Shown here one piece after another: positions 43,344 to 51,729 of a stretch of 64,000 nucleotides of DNA. The number at the start of each line of letters is the position of its first letter. Position 1 is the first letter of the stretch. The notes under the pieces are model-generated. The model saw nothing but the letters and a program-made list of their open reading frames with translations, ran no database searches and was not told the DNA's origin. The stretch is from Anaerolineaceae bacterium (lineage in GTDB: Bacteria > Chloroflexota > Anaerolineae > Anaerolineales > Anaerolineaceae). The position numbers and the translations under genes are program-made. The stretch covers positions 29,900-93,899 of the forward strand of contig JAFPZX010000177.1 in assembly GCA_017417055.1 (NCBI GenBank). Direction: 5' to 3'.

Positions 43344-44501
43344 ATGTACGAAAAGGATCAGGCGGTTTTGGAAGAAGTCCGTGACGTGAATGCAGAAATC
43401 AAAAAAAATGCCGGGATAGCCGGGGAAAACAGCTGCGGTCCGGAATTGCTCAAAGAACATTTGAGTGATTTCAGCACCAAAGGTATGCTGTATAACGAAA
43501 TCACGACCGACATTATGTCCGAAACTGAAGATCTTTTCTCCCTTTCCGGGTGCTGCGACCGGTTCTCTCCGCAATATTTGAAGATCTGCAAGACGCTCAC
43601 AAAGGCTGTGGACCATCTGGGCGGCGCTTATGTCACAAAAGCTGTTCTGATCGATCATGATAAACCCGTCACCGGTCTGGAACCGCTCACCGCGGAACGG
43701 CTGAATGAGATGATTTCCTTCAACTTTCGGAAGTGCAAAGGCGCGCTGGACGAAATTAAGACTACACGCAAGGTATTCGATCTGGATTATTTCAATCAGA
43801 TGCTGGTCTTCGCCAACGTGATGGAACGGCTGCGTGCCACGCAGTACCGCGTGTTGGGAATCCATTTCGGCGCTGTCAGCGACAAACACATCAAAGGGCG
43901 TTCTGAATCTTTCGGTAAGTCCGGTTCCAACCGCGGCTTTGAAGCACGGGAAAGTACTTATCCGGCATTCCATGGAGCACCTTCCTACGCGCCTGATTAT
44001 ACGATTCTGAAACAAGAACTCGGGGATCAGATCATGGAAAAATCCGGAGGAAAAGCACTGCCCCAATCCGATACGGAAACGCCGAAAGCACTCCCGGAAC
44101 CCATTGCAGAAGTCAGCGAAGCCGTAGATTCCGGAAGCACAGATCTTTCCAATGATCATAGCGATAATACAATCAATAATAATCCAGCTGTTGAAACAGA
44201 ATCAGCTCAGACGGAAGACATTCCCGCATCCGAACCGGAAGAAACCGAAGAGGATCCCTTTGGGGATGAAGGTCCGGTCCTGGGGAACCTGAAGCACATC
44301 ACGGAGCCCTCTCCGTTCATGGACATCCTGCCGAAGGGGCACCTGAGAGCACTGCAAAGCGGACTGGAAGATGATCCGGTAAATGGTCCGAGGTATATCT
44401 TCACGGAAGATGAAATCGAGGTGCTGCTGAATGATCCGGACTTCCTGCGCTGCAAGCCCAAGATGGCGGAGCAGCTGCGGCGGCAGATGGACAGCGGGTG
44501 A
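43344..44501 (+). CDS. Uncharacterised soluble protein
   Basis: Protein of 385 aa with no recognised family. Residues 1-200 are mostly helical with a compact, charged composition (LLKEHLSDFSTKGMLYNEIT, LDEIKTTRKVFDLDYFNQML). Residues 200-300 are low complexity, rich in Ser, Glu, Pro and Asn. The last 80 residues look folded again (PFMDILPKGHLRALQSGL, YIFTEDEIEVLLNDPDFLRC). There is no signal peptide or membrane helix. AAAGGAGGG seven bases upstream strongly supports the start. It is flanked by heptad arrays on both sides and may be lineage-specific. Confidence 0.75.
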   Translation: MYEKDQAVLEEVRDVNAEIKKNAGIAGENSCGPELLKEHLSDFSTKGMLYNEITTDIMSETEDLFSLSGCCDRFSPQYLKICKTLTKAVDHLGGAYVTKAVLIDHDKPVTGLEPLTAERLNEMISFNFRKCKGALDEIKTTRKVFDLDYFNQMLVFANVMERLRATQYRVLGIHFGAVSDKHIKGRSESFGKSGSNRGFEARESTYPAFHGAPSYAPDYTILKQELGDQIMEKSGGKALPQSDTETPKALPEPIAEVSEAVDSGSTDLSNDHSDNTINNNPAVETESAQTEDIPASEPEETEEDPFGDEGPVLGNLKHITEPSPFMDILPKGHLRALQSGLEDDPVNGPRYIFTEDEIEVLLNDPDFLRCKPKMAEQLRRQMDSG

Positions 44502-44503
44502 GG

Positions 44504-44629
44504 GGAAATCAGAAATCAGAAATCAGAAATCGGAAATAGTGGATAATAGGCATTAGAAATTAGGATATAAGGATATAGGATATATAGTGGATATGTACGT
44601 AAAAGCGTTGAAAGAGGGCTTTCAGCGCT
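44504..44629. repeat. AGAAATC heptads and a strong hairpin
   Basis: Three consecutive AGAAATC units framed by GGAAATC and GGAAATA (44504-44538) begin right after the stop codon and are followed by GGATATA-type words to about 44595. An 11-bp stem, AGCGTTGAAAG (44604-44614) with CTTTCAGCGCT (44619-44629), follows. It lacks a T-run. Confidence 0.7.
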
Positions 44630-44699
44630 ATAATTGGTTATCAGCTTATCAGAAATAGAGAAGATTGGATAACGACGATACAGTGGGAGTGGCCTTCAC

Positions 44700-44790
44700 A
44701 AGAGGACTGAAACAAAGGGAAATGTTTATCAGTGGGACTGACTCAAAGGGAAATGTCCATCAGTGGGACAGGCACAAGTGCCTGTCCCGA
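44700..44790. repeat. 33-bp direct repeat and GGGACAGGCAC palindrome
   Basis: Two copies of a unit containing CAAAGGGAAATGT and ATCAGTGGGAC lie in tandem (about 44707-44769). They are followed by 11-bp arms GGGACAGGCAC (44765-44775) and GTGCCTGTCCC (44778-44788) with an AA loop. It lies just upstream of the lipoprotein gene. Confidence 0.65.
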
Positions 44791-44826
44791 TAAAAGGCCT
44801 GTCCGTAAAAAATAAGGAATATTAAC

Positions 44827-46035
44827 ATGAAGATATCATCACGAATCATTATGCTCATTTTTATCCTGTCCACAGTGCTGCTCGCGGGGTGCGCATCACA
44901 GTCCCAAAAGATCTATGACCCGAACAGCGACATCAATACCGCCGCGAAATCACTTACGGATCAGGGGTACTCGGTCATGTTCCAGGGATATGTATTTGAA
45001 AAAGAGAAGACCTGGTCCGCACCTTTTGCCGGTCTGCAGCGCTTTGACCTGCCGAACTCCTGGAAAAACACCAAAGGGACAATCAAAGCTACCGGCGGCA
45101 GCGAAAGCATTCCAGGGTCCGGTCTGGCATCCGTGGATATTTTGTACCACACCATGCCGGAGAAAGAATACACCTCGCTGCTCAATCAAATCTCGATGTA
45201 TTCTTATTCCGCACAGTCAGATCCGTCCGCATTTATGAAATATAACAATGCCGCGAACACCTATACAGCCAACATGGCGCAGTTGTGTTCGATTTACGCG
45301 ATTTCCGGCAGCGCAAGCGAGCAGGAATTAAGGGACAGGATCAGGGATATCTTCATCAAATACGGTGAGGCATCACAGAAAGACGCGGAAAAACGGGTGG
45401 CAGCCTACACGGTTTTCCCGGCCGGGAGTTCAGCAGATTTCAATTTCTATATCGTTCAAACCGTAAAGGACAGCGGGAACGCTTTCACCGGTGGGAAAAA
45501 CGAAGAATACCGGAAAGAATATGAAACGCTGCATGAAAACATCAAAGAGATCCTTCCTAAAATCACCTTTGCCAGACCGCTGGGGCTGACAGAGATCAAC
45601 CTGAACGCGGATCGGATTCAATTTTCTACCACCGATCTAAAGGGAAATCCGGTCACCAGTGAAGATTTCTTTGCCGAGCATAAAGTTACCATGCTGAACA
45701 TCTGGTCCACCACCTGCTCCGTTTGTTATACCGAGATCCCGGAACTGCAAAAAATGCAGGAAGAATTTTCAAAAGAGGGCGGACAGATCGCGGGACTTCT
45801 TTATGACGGGGATGACCCGGAGCTGGCCGCGGAGGCACAGAAATTCCTGGATGAATACGGAATCACCTATCCGAATATCGCCGCGAATCAGGAATTGAAA
45901 GCCGCTTTTCCCACACAAAGCTTCCCGATGACCTATTTTTTCAATGAACAAGGGGAAATGATCGGGGAACCGGTGATCGGTGCGAATCTAAATCAATACA
46001 GGGAAAGTATGATGTCTTATTTAGGGGAACGCTGA
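44827..46035 (+). CDS. Lipoprotein with C-terminal TlpA/ResA-like thioredoxin domain
   Basis: Protein of 402 aa. The signal peptide ends in a lipobox (LLAGC, Cys22), so it is membrane-anchored outside the cytoplasm. Residues about 30-250 form a unique region of unknown fold. Residues about 265-402 are a thioredoxin-like domain with the redox motif WSTTCSVC, then PELQKMQEEF and a cis-proline region FPMTYFF, as in TlpA/ResA reductases. It probably reduces or isomerises extracytoplasmic disulfides. The stop TGA is formed inside the AACGCTGA end of a repeat element, so the C-terminus may have been altered by insertion. Confidence 0.85.
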   Translation: MKISSRIIMLIFILSTVLLAGCASQSQKIYDPNSDINTAAKSLTDQGYSVMFQGYVFEKEKTWSAPFAGLQRFDLPNSWKNTKGTIKATGGSESIPGSGLASVDILYHTMPEKEYTSLLNQISMYSYSAQSDPSAFMKYNNAANTYTANMAQLCSIYAISGSASEQELRDRIRDIFIKYGEASQKDAEKRVAAYTVFPAGSSADFNFYIVQTVKDSGNAFTGGKNEEYRKEYETLHENIKEILPKITFARPLGLTEINLNADRIQFSTTDLKGNPVTSEDFFAEHKVTMLNIWSTTCSVCYTEIPELQKMQEEFSKEGGQIAGLLYDGDDPELAAEAQKFLDEYGITYPNIAANQELKAAFPTQSFPMTYFFNEQGEMIGEPVIGANLNQYRESMMSYLGER

Positions 46036-46115
46036 TAAATTTTCCATAAAAAGGGAGGACAGTATCCAATTTGGGATGGTTATCCCGGAACTGTCCAATT
46101 GAGGTACACATCAAC
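46028..46115. repeat. AACGCTGA-ended repeat with GGACAGT hairpin
   Basis: AACGCTGATAAATT overlaps the last codon and stop of the lipoprotein gene. GGACAGT (about 46057) and ACTGTCC (about 46093) can pair. The right inverted end is not recognisable. Confidence 0.5.
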
Positions 46116-46224
46116 ACGCAATGAATCAGAGCTTCCTTAGGAAAAACGTAAGAGCAGATCCGCTTAATTGTAAAAAATATATAAAAACAGGCTGCCAGAC
46201 AACAGCACTTGAAACAGATAAAGG

Positions 46225-46230
46225 TATAAT
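46225..46230 (+). promoter_or_regulatory. -10 element of the AI-2E family gene, leaderless
   Basis: A perfect TATAAT lies 8 nt before the ATG at 46239, so transcription would start at or within two bases of the start codon. No good -35 and no ribosome-binding site are visible. Confidence 0.5.
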
Positions 46231-46238
46231 ACTGTATT

Positions 46239-46814
46239 ATGTTAGCAAAAAGAGTATTGAACGTTTGGAAAAATTATATTACCAGTCAGTTTCTGACGAT
46301 AATATTTGTGTTTGCGCTTACCTGGGCTGCGGGTGGATTCACCGGGCTTCGTTTTGCCCTTATCAACGCGATTTTCGCAGGCATCTGTGAAGTGATCCCA
46401 AATTATGGTCCGATTATATCCGGCGTGGTTTCCACCGGATTGGCGCTGGCCTTCGGATCATCGAAATTCGACCTGGCAAACTGGCAGTATGCGCTGATCA
46501 TGTTAGGCCTGGTCATCCTGATCCAGCTGCTGCAGAACTGGCTCATCAGTCCGCTGATCATCGGGAAAAAGATGGCACTCAACCCGATTGTCGTTTTTGT
46601 GGGAATGCTGGCTTTCTCCTGGCTCTTTGGCTTCTGGGGAATGATCCTCGCTGTTCCCATTATGGCAACTTTCAAAGAGGTCATCAAATATTCAGAGGAA
46701 AAGAAAGCAGCGAATCAGGATAATTTAGAGAAAACAGTCCAACAGGATAAATTAGAAAAGCCTGTGAAACAGGTTGCTACAGAAAAACCGGTTCAAATTG
46801 ATAAGCAAAGCTAA
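46239..46814 (+). CDS. AI-2E family (PerM/YdiK-like) membrane protein, short form
   Basis: Protein of 191 aa matching only the C-terminal half of AI-2E family permeases: ITSQFLTIIFVFALTW, INAIFAGICEVIPNYGPIISG, LIQLLQNWLISPLIIGKKMALNP and FGFWGMILAVPIMATFKEV. Family members are usually about 340-400 aa, so the N-terminal helices and the extracytoplasmic segment are absent. The TATAAT just upstream suggests expression as a short protein, but 5' truncation is equally possible. The tail has DNLEKTVQQDKLEKPVKQV-type imperfect repeats. The function of the full-length family is debated (autoinducer export or Na+/H+ antiport). Confidence 0.75.
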   Translation: MLAKRVLNVWKNYITSQFLTIIFVFALTWAAGGFTGLRFALINAIFAGICEVIPNYGPIISGVVSTGLALAFGSSKFDLANWQYALIMLGLVILIQLLQNWLISPLIIGKKMALNPIVVFVGMLAFSWLFGFWGMILAVPIMATFKEVIKYSEEKKAANQDNLEKTVQQDKLEKPVKQVATEKPVQIDKQS

Positions 46815-46905
46815 GAATGCACTTAATAATTGAGGTTCAGAGACGGTTTTGCGCGCATCGCAGAACTGTCCTCCTGTCTTCTCGAGAATTAATCAGCGTT
46901 TTCCT
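46815..46905. repeat. MITE-like element with REP palindrome
   Basis: The right end AATTAATCAGCGTTTTCCT (46887-46905) is well preserved. The left end (AAGAATGCACTTAATAATT) is degenerate and starts at the stop codon. The interior GACGGTTTTGCG / CGCAGAACTGTC is an imperfect palindrome. Same layout as 16295-16389. Confidence 0.65.
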
Positions 46906-46909
46906 AAAG

Positions 46910-46951
46910 AAAGCAGCCAACATGGAGAGTAGTCCCCTTGTTGGCTGCTTT
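46910..46951. terminator. Bidirectional terminator between AI-2E gene and thrC
   Basis: Thirteen-base perfect arms AAAGCAGCCAACA (46910-46922) and TGTTGGCTGCTTT (46939-46951), followed by TTTTAATTT on the plus side and TTTCTTT on the minus side. It serves both convergent genes. Confidence 0.85.
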
Positions 46952-46976
46952 TAATTTCTGAACAGCAAATGCTGAT

Positions 46977-48458
46977 TTATTTCAGGAAATCCGAAACGAC
47001 CTTTTCCATCTGTTCTTTTTCCACCGACCCGGAGAAGCGCACCTTTGCGCTGCGAAGCGCAGAAAGAGGCTTCGGAGCGGTCACGCCGGTATAAGCTTCC
47101 AGTTCCGCGATTTCCGAAAGACCGTCACCGGAAACTTCCCTCCCCAGACCTTCCAGCACCGCACCGCAGAACTTATACGGACTTGCGGTGGAAACCACGA
47201 CCACCTGTTCAGAAGCACCCTCCTCCTTGCGGTACTGTCCGAGGACGTTGTGCGCCACAGCGGTATGCGTATCCATTAAATACTGATGATCCTGCCAAAC
47301 CTTCCCGATCTGTGTTTTCGTACTTTCCTCATCACAACAGCCGGCCCAGAACAGGCCATCCAGTTTTTCGCGGATCGCATCTGTCACAGAATAGCATCCG
47401 TCGTTTTTCAGCGAATCCATCAGGGAAGTAATATAAGCCGCGTCTTTTCCGGAAGCCTCAAACAACAGCCGTTCCAGGTTGGAAGAGATCAGAATATCCA
47501 TCGAAGGGGAAACCGTTGTGAAAAACGGCCGGTTGCGGTTATAGGTACCGGTATGGAAGAACTCCGTCAGTACGTCATTGGAATTGGAAGCGCAGATCAG
47601 ACGCTTGACCGGCAGTCCCATCTGTTTGGCGTAATATCCGGCGAGGATGTCACCGAAATTCCCGGTCGGGACGCAGAAACTGATTTCCTCACCCATCGCG
47701 ATTTTGCCTTCTTTCAGCAAATCACAGTAGGCGGAAATGTAATAAACGATCTGCGGCAGCAGCCGTCCCCAGTTGATGGAGTTCGCTGAAGAAAGGAACC
47801 AGCCCTTCTCTGCCAGCTTTTCGGCAAAAACAGGATCGGAGAAGATCTGCTTCACACCGGTCTGTGCGTCATCGAAATTTCCTTCCACACCGCAGACACT
47901 CACGTTGGAGCCCTGCTGCGACTGCATCTGCAGCTTCTGTACATCCGAAACTCCGTCCCGTGGGTAAAACACCAGGATCGCTGTTCCGTCCACATCTTTG
48001 AACCCTTCCAAAGCCGCTTTCCCGGTATCTCCGGAAGTGGCAACCAGAATGCAGACCTTTTTTGATTCACTGGTTTTCCGAAGGGATGCGGTCAGTAAAT
48101 AGGGAAGAATCTGCAGTGCGATATCTTTGAATGCACAGGTCGGGCCATGCCACAGCTCCATAAAGGAAGTGTTTTCATCCAGACGATGAAGAGGCGCGGC
48201 ACTTTCCGTGTCGAAGTTCGCATATGCCGCCCGAGTGTATTGAGCAAGCTCTTCATCGGTAAAATCAGCAAGATAGAGCTTCATCACAGCCGCGGAACGT
48301 TCCGCGTATGAACAATTCACAAGACTCGAAAGAAATTTACGATCGATCTGCGGAATGGATTCCGGAACAAACAATCCGCCTTCACGGGAAAGCCCCCGCG
48401 CAATCGTTTCAGCGGCGGTTAAAGACAAATTTGTATCACGTGTACTTCGGTAATGCAT
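46977..48458 (-). CDS. thrC: Threonine synthase
   Basis: PLP enzyme of 493 aa converting O-phosphohomoserine to threonine. The N-terminal MHYRSTRD...LSREGGLFVPESIP is the threonine-synthase-specific domain. The PLP lysine is in GPTCAFKDIALQILP, the phosphate loop in ATSGDTGKAALEGF, and SINWGRLLPQIVYY follows. The length suits the type with the N-terminal insertion. The start at 48458 has AGGAG six bases upstream, preferred to an upstream in-frame codon. A TATAAT (minus strand, 48489-48484) is the likely -10. Its TAA stop coincides with a TAAATCAGCATTT word like the repeat ends. Confidence 0.95.
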   Translation of the reverse strand: MHYRSTRDTNLSLTAAETIARGLSREGGLFVPESIPQIDRKFLSSLVNCSYAERSAAVMKLYLADFTDEELAQYTRAAYANFDTESAAPLHRLDENTSFMELWHGPTCAFKDIALQILPYLLTASLRKTSESKKVCILVATSGDTGKAALEGFKDVDGTAILVFYPRDGVSDVQKLQMQSQQGSNVSVCGVEGNFDDAQTGVKQIFSDPVFAEKLAEKGWFLSSANSINWGRLLPQIVYYISAYCDLLKEGKIAMGEEISFCVPTGNFGDILAGYYAKQMGLPVKRLICASNSNDVLTEFFHTGTYNRNRPFFTTVSPSMDILISSNLERLLFEASGKDAAYITSLMDSLKNDGCYSVTDAIREKLDGLFWAGCCDEESTKTQIGKVWQDHQYLMDTHTAVAHNVLGQYRKEEGASEQVVVVSTASPYKFCGAVLEGLGREVSGDGLSEIAELEAYTGVTAPKPLSALRSAKVRFSGSVEKEQMEKVVSDFLK

Positions 48459-48555
48459 AATAATCTCCTGCGTATAAGGCTTTATTATATCCAAAAAACC
48501 GTCATTTTTCATCACATGCTTGATTTATAGGTATTTTTTTATAATGAATAATAGC

Positions 48556-48587
48556 AAAAACAGAGGCCGCATGGTGAACGGCCTCTG
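48556..48587 (-). terminator. Intrinsic terminator of pfkA
   Basis: CAGAGGCCG (48561-48569) and CGGCCTCTG (48579-48587) form a perfect 9-bp stem. On the minus strand it is followed by T5 and lies about 35 nt past the pfkA stop. Confidence 0.85.
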
Positions 48588-48622
48588 CTATATATGTTAA
48601 TAATTTATGCTTCAGACGCAAA

Positions 48623-49615
48623 TTAACGGGAAAGGACGTTGGAAATTTCCATGTACTGCAGGTTCAATTCACGATGTTTCCCGATGACATCCTTGAGCGG
48701 GACCGGAGTCATTGTATCGGACCTTAAGGCAGTCATGACGCCGAACTGATTGTTGATTGCCCAGTCCACCGCAGTGAAAGCCATACGGGAAGCCAGAATC
48801 CGGTCAAATGCGGAAGGTGAACCGCCGCGCTGAACATAAGAGAGGTTGATACCGCGGGCTGTGAAACCAAGGTCCATCGCGTCAAGCTGGCGGACCACTT
48901 CATCCAGTTTCAACGGGTAACCCTCTGCCATCAGGACGATGCAGTGCTTTTTGCCGCGCTTGTAAGCATTTTCAATCGTGTCCGCCACTTCTTCAATGGA
49001 AATCGGATTTTCCGGGATCAACACGCATTCACCGCCGGAAACGATCGCGGATTGAATCGCCAGATAACCGCAATCACGGCCCATAGTTTCGATGATGTAA
49101 GCACGTCTGTGGGAAGCAGCCGTATCACGGATCTTGTCAATAGCTTCCGTAATTGTGTTCAAAGCCGTATCAACGCCGACACAAGTTGAAGTTCCCCAAA
49201 CGTCATTATCGATGGTTCCCGGGATACCGATCACCGGGAATCCCTGTTCAAACAGTGCGTTACCGCCGGTCATGGTACCGTCGCCGCCGCAGACGATCAG
49301 ACAATCGATACCGATATTGTTCATCATACGGATCGCTTCACGCTGTCCCTTTTGCGTCTTCATTTCCGGAGAGCGGTCAGAACCGAGCACCGTACCGCCG
49401 CGGTGAAGAATGTTGGAAACATCACGCTTGCCAAGCAATTCAAATTCACCATTGATCAAGCCCGTATAACCGTTCTTGACACCATAAACTTTCAAACCTT
49501 TTGCGGAGCCTGCGCGAACTACACCGCGAATTACTGCATTCATACCGGGAGCATCACCACCGGAGGTCAACACTCCAATTGATCGGACGATAATGTTATT
49601 TTCCTGCTGTTCCAT
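48623..49615 (-). CDS. pfkA: 6-phosphofructokinase (ATP-type)
   Basis: Glycolytic enzyme of 330 aa phosphorylating fructose-6-phosphate. It has the ATP-binding GVLTSGGDAPGMNA, CGGDGTMTGG (the glycine after GGD is the ATP-type residue; PPi enzymes have Asp), the catalytic GIPGTIDNDVWGT with TIDND, and METMGRDCGYLA (here IETMGRDCGYL). The residues indicate ATP rather than pyrophosphate, pending alignment of the second determinant. It stands alone with its own terminator and an extended -10 promoter. Confidence 0.93.
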   Translation of the reverse strand: MEQQENNIIVRSIGVLTSGGDAPGMNAVIRGVVRAGSAKGLKVYGVKNGYTGLINGEFELLGKRDVSNILHRGGTVLGSDRSPEMKTQKGQREAIRMMNNIGIDCLIVCGGDGTMTGGNALFEQGFPVIGIPGTIDNDVWGTSTCVGVDTALNTITEAIDKIRDTAASHRRAYIIETMGRDCGYLAIQSAIVSGGECVLIPENPISIEEVADTIENAYKRGKKHCIVLMAEGYPLKLDEVVRQLDAMDLGFTARGINLSYVQRGGSPSAFDRILASRMAFTAVDWAINNQFGVMTALRSDTMTPVPLKDVIGKHRELNLQYMEISNVLSR

Positions 49616-49659
49616 TTCCGTTACTCCTTAATCAGCAAATGAGGAATCAGATTTAAAAT

Positions 49660-49668
49660 ATTATATCA
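49660..49668 (-). promoter_or_regulatory. Extended -10 promoter of pfkA
   Basis: On the minus strand TGATATAAT (49668-49660) combines TGN with a perfect TATAAT, about 40 nt before the start codon. No clear -35 is present, as is usual for extended -10 promoters. Confidence 0.55.
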
Positions 49669-49675
49669 TGTAAAT

Positions 49676-49711
49676 AAAAACACGGCAGAGTAATTTATAT
49701 TGTTCTGCCGT
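49676..49711 (-). terminator. Intrinsic terminator of the butyryl-CoA operon
   Basis: ACGGCAGA (49682-49689) and TCTGCCGT (49704-49711) form a perfect 8-bp stem, followed on the minus strand by GTTTTTATTT. It ends the etfA transcript about 110 nt past the stop. Confidence 0.75.
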
Positions 49712-49732
49712 CAAATGCATAGAAAAATGGTT

Positions 49733-49800
49733 ACTATTCACGAGCCATTGGAGGCTGTCCTTTTATGGGACAGTCCCCGGCTAATCCGTGAATGGTAACG
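49733..49800. repeat. TTACTATTCAC inverted element
   Basis: GGTTACTATTCACGAGCC and CCGGCTAATCCGTGAATGG face each other around GGCTGTCC / GGGACAGTCCCC. The same ends appear at 1-40 and about 17278-17395. Confidence 0.55.
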
Positions 49801-49817
49801 AAAAATGTGCTGAAAAA

Positions 49818-50909
49818 TCAGCGGGCTGCTCGTTCGGCTTCAATCGCCTTGAGCAGATCCGGAACAACCTTGAAGAGATCGCCGACGATACCGTAATCTG
49901 CCACGCCGAAAATCGGAGCAGATTCGTTTTTGTTCACCGCGATGATCAGTTCAGATTCCTGCATCCCGGCGACATGCTGAATCGCGCCTGAAATACCCAG
50001 TGCAACATAAATCTTCGGATGGACCGTCTTCCCGGTCTGTCCAACCTGATGGTCGGAACTGATCCACCCGGCATCTACCACCGCACGGGAAGCCCCGACA
50101 ACACCGCCCATAGCATCCGCCAGTTTTTCAGCCAGCGCAATACCTTCTTCCACATTCTTGCTGATACCGCGTCCGACCGAAACGACCACATTTGCGCCAA
50201 TCAGGTCAACCATCTTCTTCGCGGCTTTTTCAACGCTCAAAACTTCCACACGGATATCTTCTTTAGAAATGGAAAACGCCGGTTTGACAATTTGGCACGC
50301 ATCAGCTTTCGCCTGGTCAAAAGGAGCCCGTTTCATAACACCCGGACGTACCGTAGACATCTGCGGGCGGAACCGCGGGCAGATAATGGTCGCCATCATG
50401 TGTCCGCCGAATGCCGGACGAGTCATCTTCAAATTGCGGTCAGCTTCATCAAGCTTCACGGTATCAACATCCAGCGTACTGGAATTGCGCAGGAATTCAA
50501 TATATTCTTTTGTATCTACATCCAGATGCGTTGCATCCGCGGTCAGTCCTGTGTGCAGCCGAGCTGCGCAGCGGGGGCCCAGATCACGACCGATGTTGGT
50601 AGCGCCCAACAGCAGCACTTCCGGTTTATATTCATTCACCAGGTCGCAAAGCACCTTTGTATAAGCATCAGTGGTATAAACTTCAAGCAAGGGATCATCG
50701 CAGACAATCACCTCATCCGCACCATAGCCGCCCAATTCCTTCGCGGCTTTTTCCATCCCATTACCCAGCACCACACCGGTCACTTTGCAGCCAATTTCCT
50801 TTGCCAGGCGGCTCGCTTCACTGACCAGTTCAAAGTCAGTTGACATCAATTCACCATTGCGCTGCTCGCAGAAAACCCAAATTCCCTTGTAGTCTGAAAA
50901 GTCAGTCAT
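49818..50909 (-). CDS. etfA: Electron transfer flavoprotein alpha subunit
   Basis: FAD-binding subunit of 363 aa that pairs with EtfB to pass electrons to or from butyryl-CoA dehydrogenase. The N-terminal ETF domain (residues 1-190) contains VLLLGATNIGRDLGPR. The C-terminal FAD domain has VVSVGRGI, GASRAVVDAGWISSDHQVGQTG and YVALGISGAIQHVAGM. It is the last gene of the thlA-crt-hbd-bcd-etfB-etfA operon, 11 nt after etfB. Whether this complex bifurcates electrons, as in clostridia, cannot be read from motifs alone. Confidence 0.95.
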   Translation of the reverse strand: MTDFSDYKGIWVFCEQRNGELMSTDFELVSEASRLAKEIGCKVTGVVLGNGMEKAAKELGGYGADEVIVCDDPLLEVYTTDAYTKVLCDLVNEYKPEVLLLGATNIGRDLGPRCAARLHTGLTADATHLDVDTKEYIEFLRNSSTLDVDTVKLDEADRNLKMTRPAFGGHMMATIICPRFRPQMSTVRPGVMKRAPFDQAKADACQIVKPAFSISKEDIRVEVLSVEKAAKKMVDLIGANVVVSVGRGISKNVEEGIALAEKLADAMGGVVGASRAVVDAGWISSDHQVGQTGKTVHPKIYVALGISGAIQHVAGMQESELIIAVNKNESAPIFGVADYGIVGDLFKVVPDLLKAIEAERAAR

Positions 50910-50920
50910 CCCGTTCCTCC

Positions 50921-51715
50921 TTAGATCAAATGCTTTTCAGCAAGAATGGACGCGAGCTTCACAGCCGCATCGTCTCCATTCAGCATCGCTCCGGCTCCTT
51001 TTTGCGGAGGAGTAAATGCCTTGAAGACGTTAGTCGGAGATCCCTTCAGCCCGATGGTATCGGTTTCGATCAACGGATCGTCCTTCAAAGCGTCATAATC
51101 GAAAATTTCGATCTGCTTGTTGAAACATTCAAAAATGCCTTTGATGTTCATATAACGCGGTTGGTTCAGTTCTTTGATGCAGGTGATCAAACAGGGTGTT
51201 TCCACACTCAGCATCATGAAACCGTCTTCCAGCATCCGTTTGACAGTCAGCTTATTGCCTTCTTTTTTAATTGCCGCGGCATAGGAAACCTGGGGCAGAT
51301 GGAGTTTTTCAGCGATTTGCGGACCAACCTGAGCGGTATCACCGTCAATAGCCTGCCGTCCGCAGAAAACCACATCCTCCAGGCCAATACCCACACGGTT
51401 TATCGCAGCTGCCAGGATCTGGCTGGTGGCAAAAGTATCAGATCCACCGAATTCACGTCCGCTCACGAGGATCGCGCGGTCCGCACCGCGGGCCAGCAGC
51501 TCACGGAGCATACCTTCCGCGGGAGCCGGCCCCATGCTGATCACAACAACCTCACAGCCCGTCGCGTCCTTCAATTCCAGAGCAGCTTCCAGCGCATTGA
51601 GATCATCGGGATTCGTAACAACATCCATGGAGGCACGGTCGAGAGTGCCGTCCGGTTTATAGGCAACTTTTCCGGAAGTATCCGGTACCTGTTTTACACA
51701 AACAATAGCTTTCAT
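50921..51715 (-). CDS. etfB: Electron transfer flavoprotein beta subunit
   Basis: Beta subunit of 264 aa with the ETF signature region (VSYAAAIKKEGNKLTVKRMLEDG) and nucleotide-binding segments MKAIVCVKQVPDTS, MGPAPAEGMLRELLARGAD and VFCGRQAIDGDTAQVGPQIAE. It binds AMP in classical ETFs or a second FAD in bifurcating ones. The gene lies 14 nt after bcd and 11 nt before etfA, which fits stoichiometric expression. Confidence 0.95.
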   Translation of the reverse strand: MKAIVCVKQVPDTSGKVAYKPDGTLDRASMDVVTNPDDLNALEAALELKDATGCEVVVISMGPAPAEGMLRELLARGADRAILVSGREFGGSDTFATSQILAAAINRVGIGLEDVVFCGRQAIDGDTAQVGPQIAEKLHLPQVSYAAAIKKEGNKLTVKRMLEDGFMMLSVETPCLITCIKELNQPRYMNIKGIFECFNKQIEIFDYDALKDDPLIETDTIGLKGSPTNVFKAFTPPQKGAGAMLNGDDAAVKLASILAEKHLI

Positions 51716-51729
51716 CGATCCTGCTTCCC

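Noticed and set aside
46121-46390. An 89-codon plus-strand frame overlapping the start of the AI-2E family gene
   Set aside because: It is out of frame with the transmembrane reading and has no recognisable domain.
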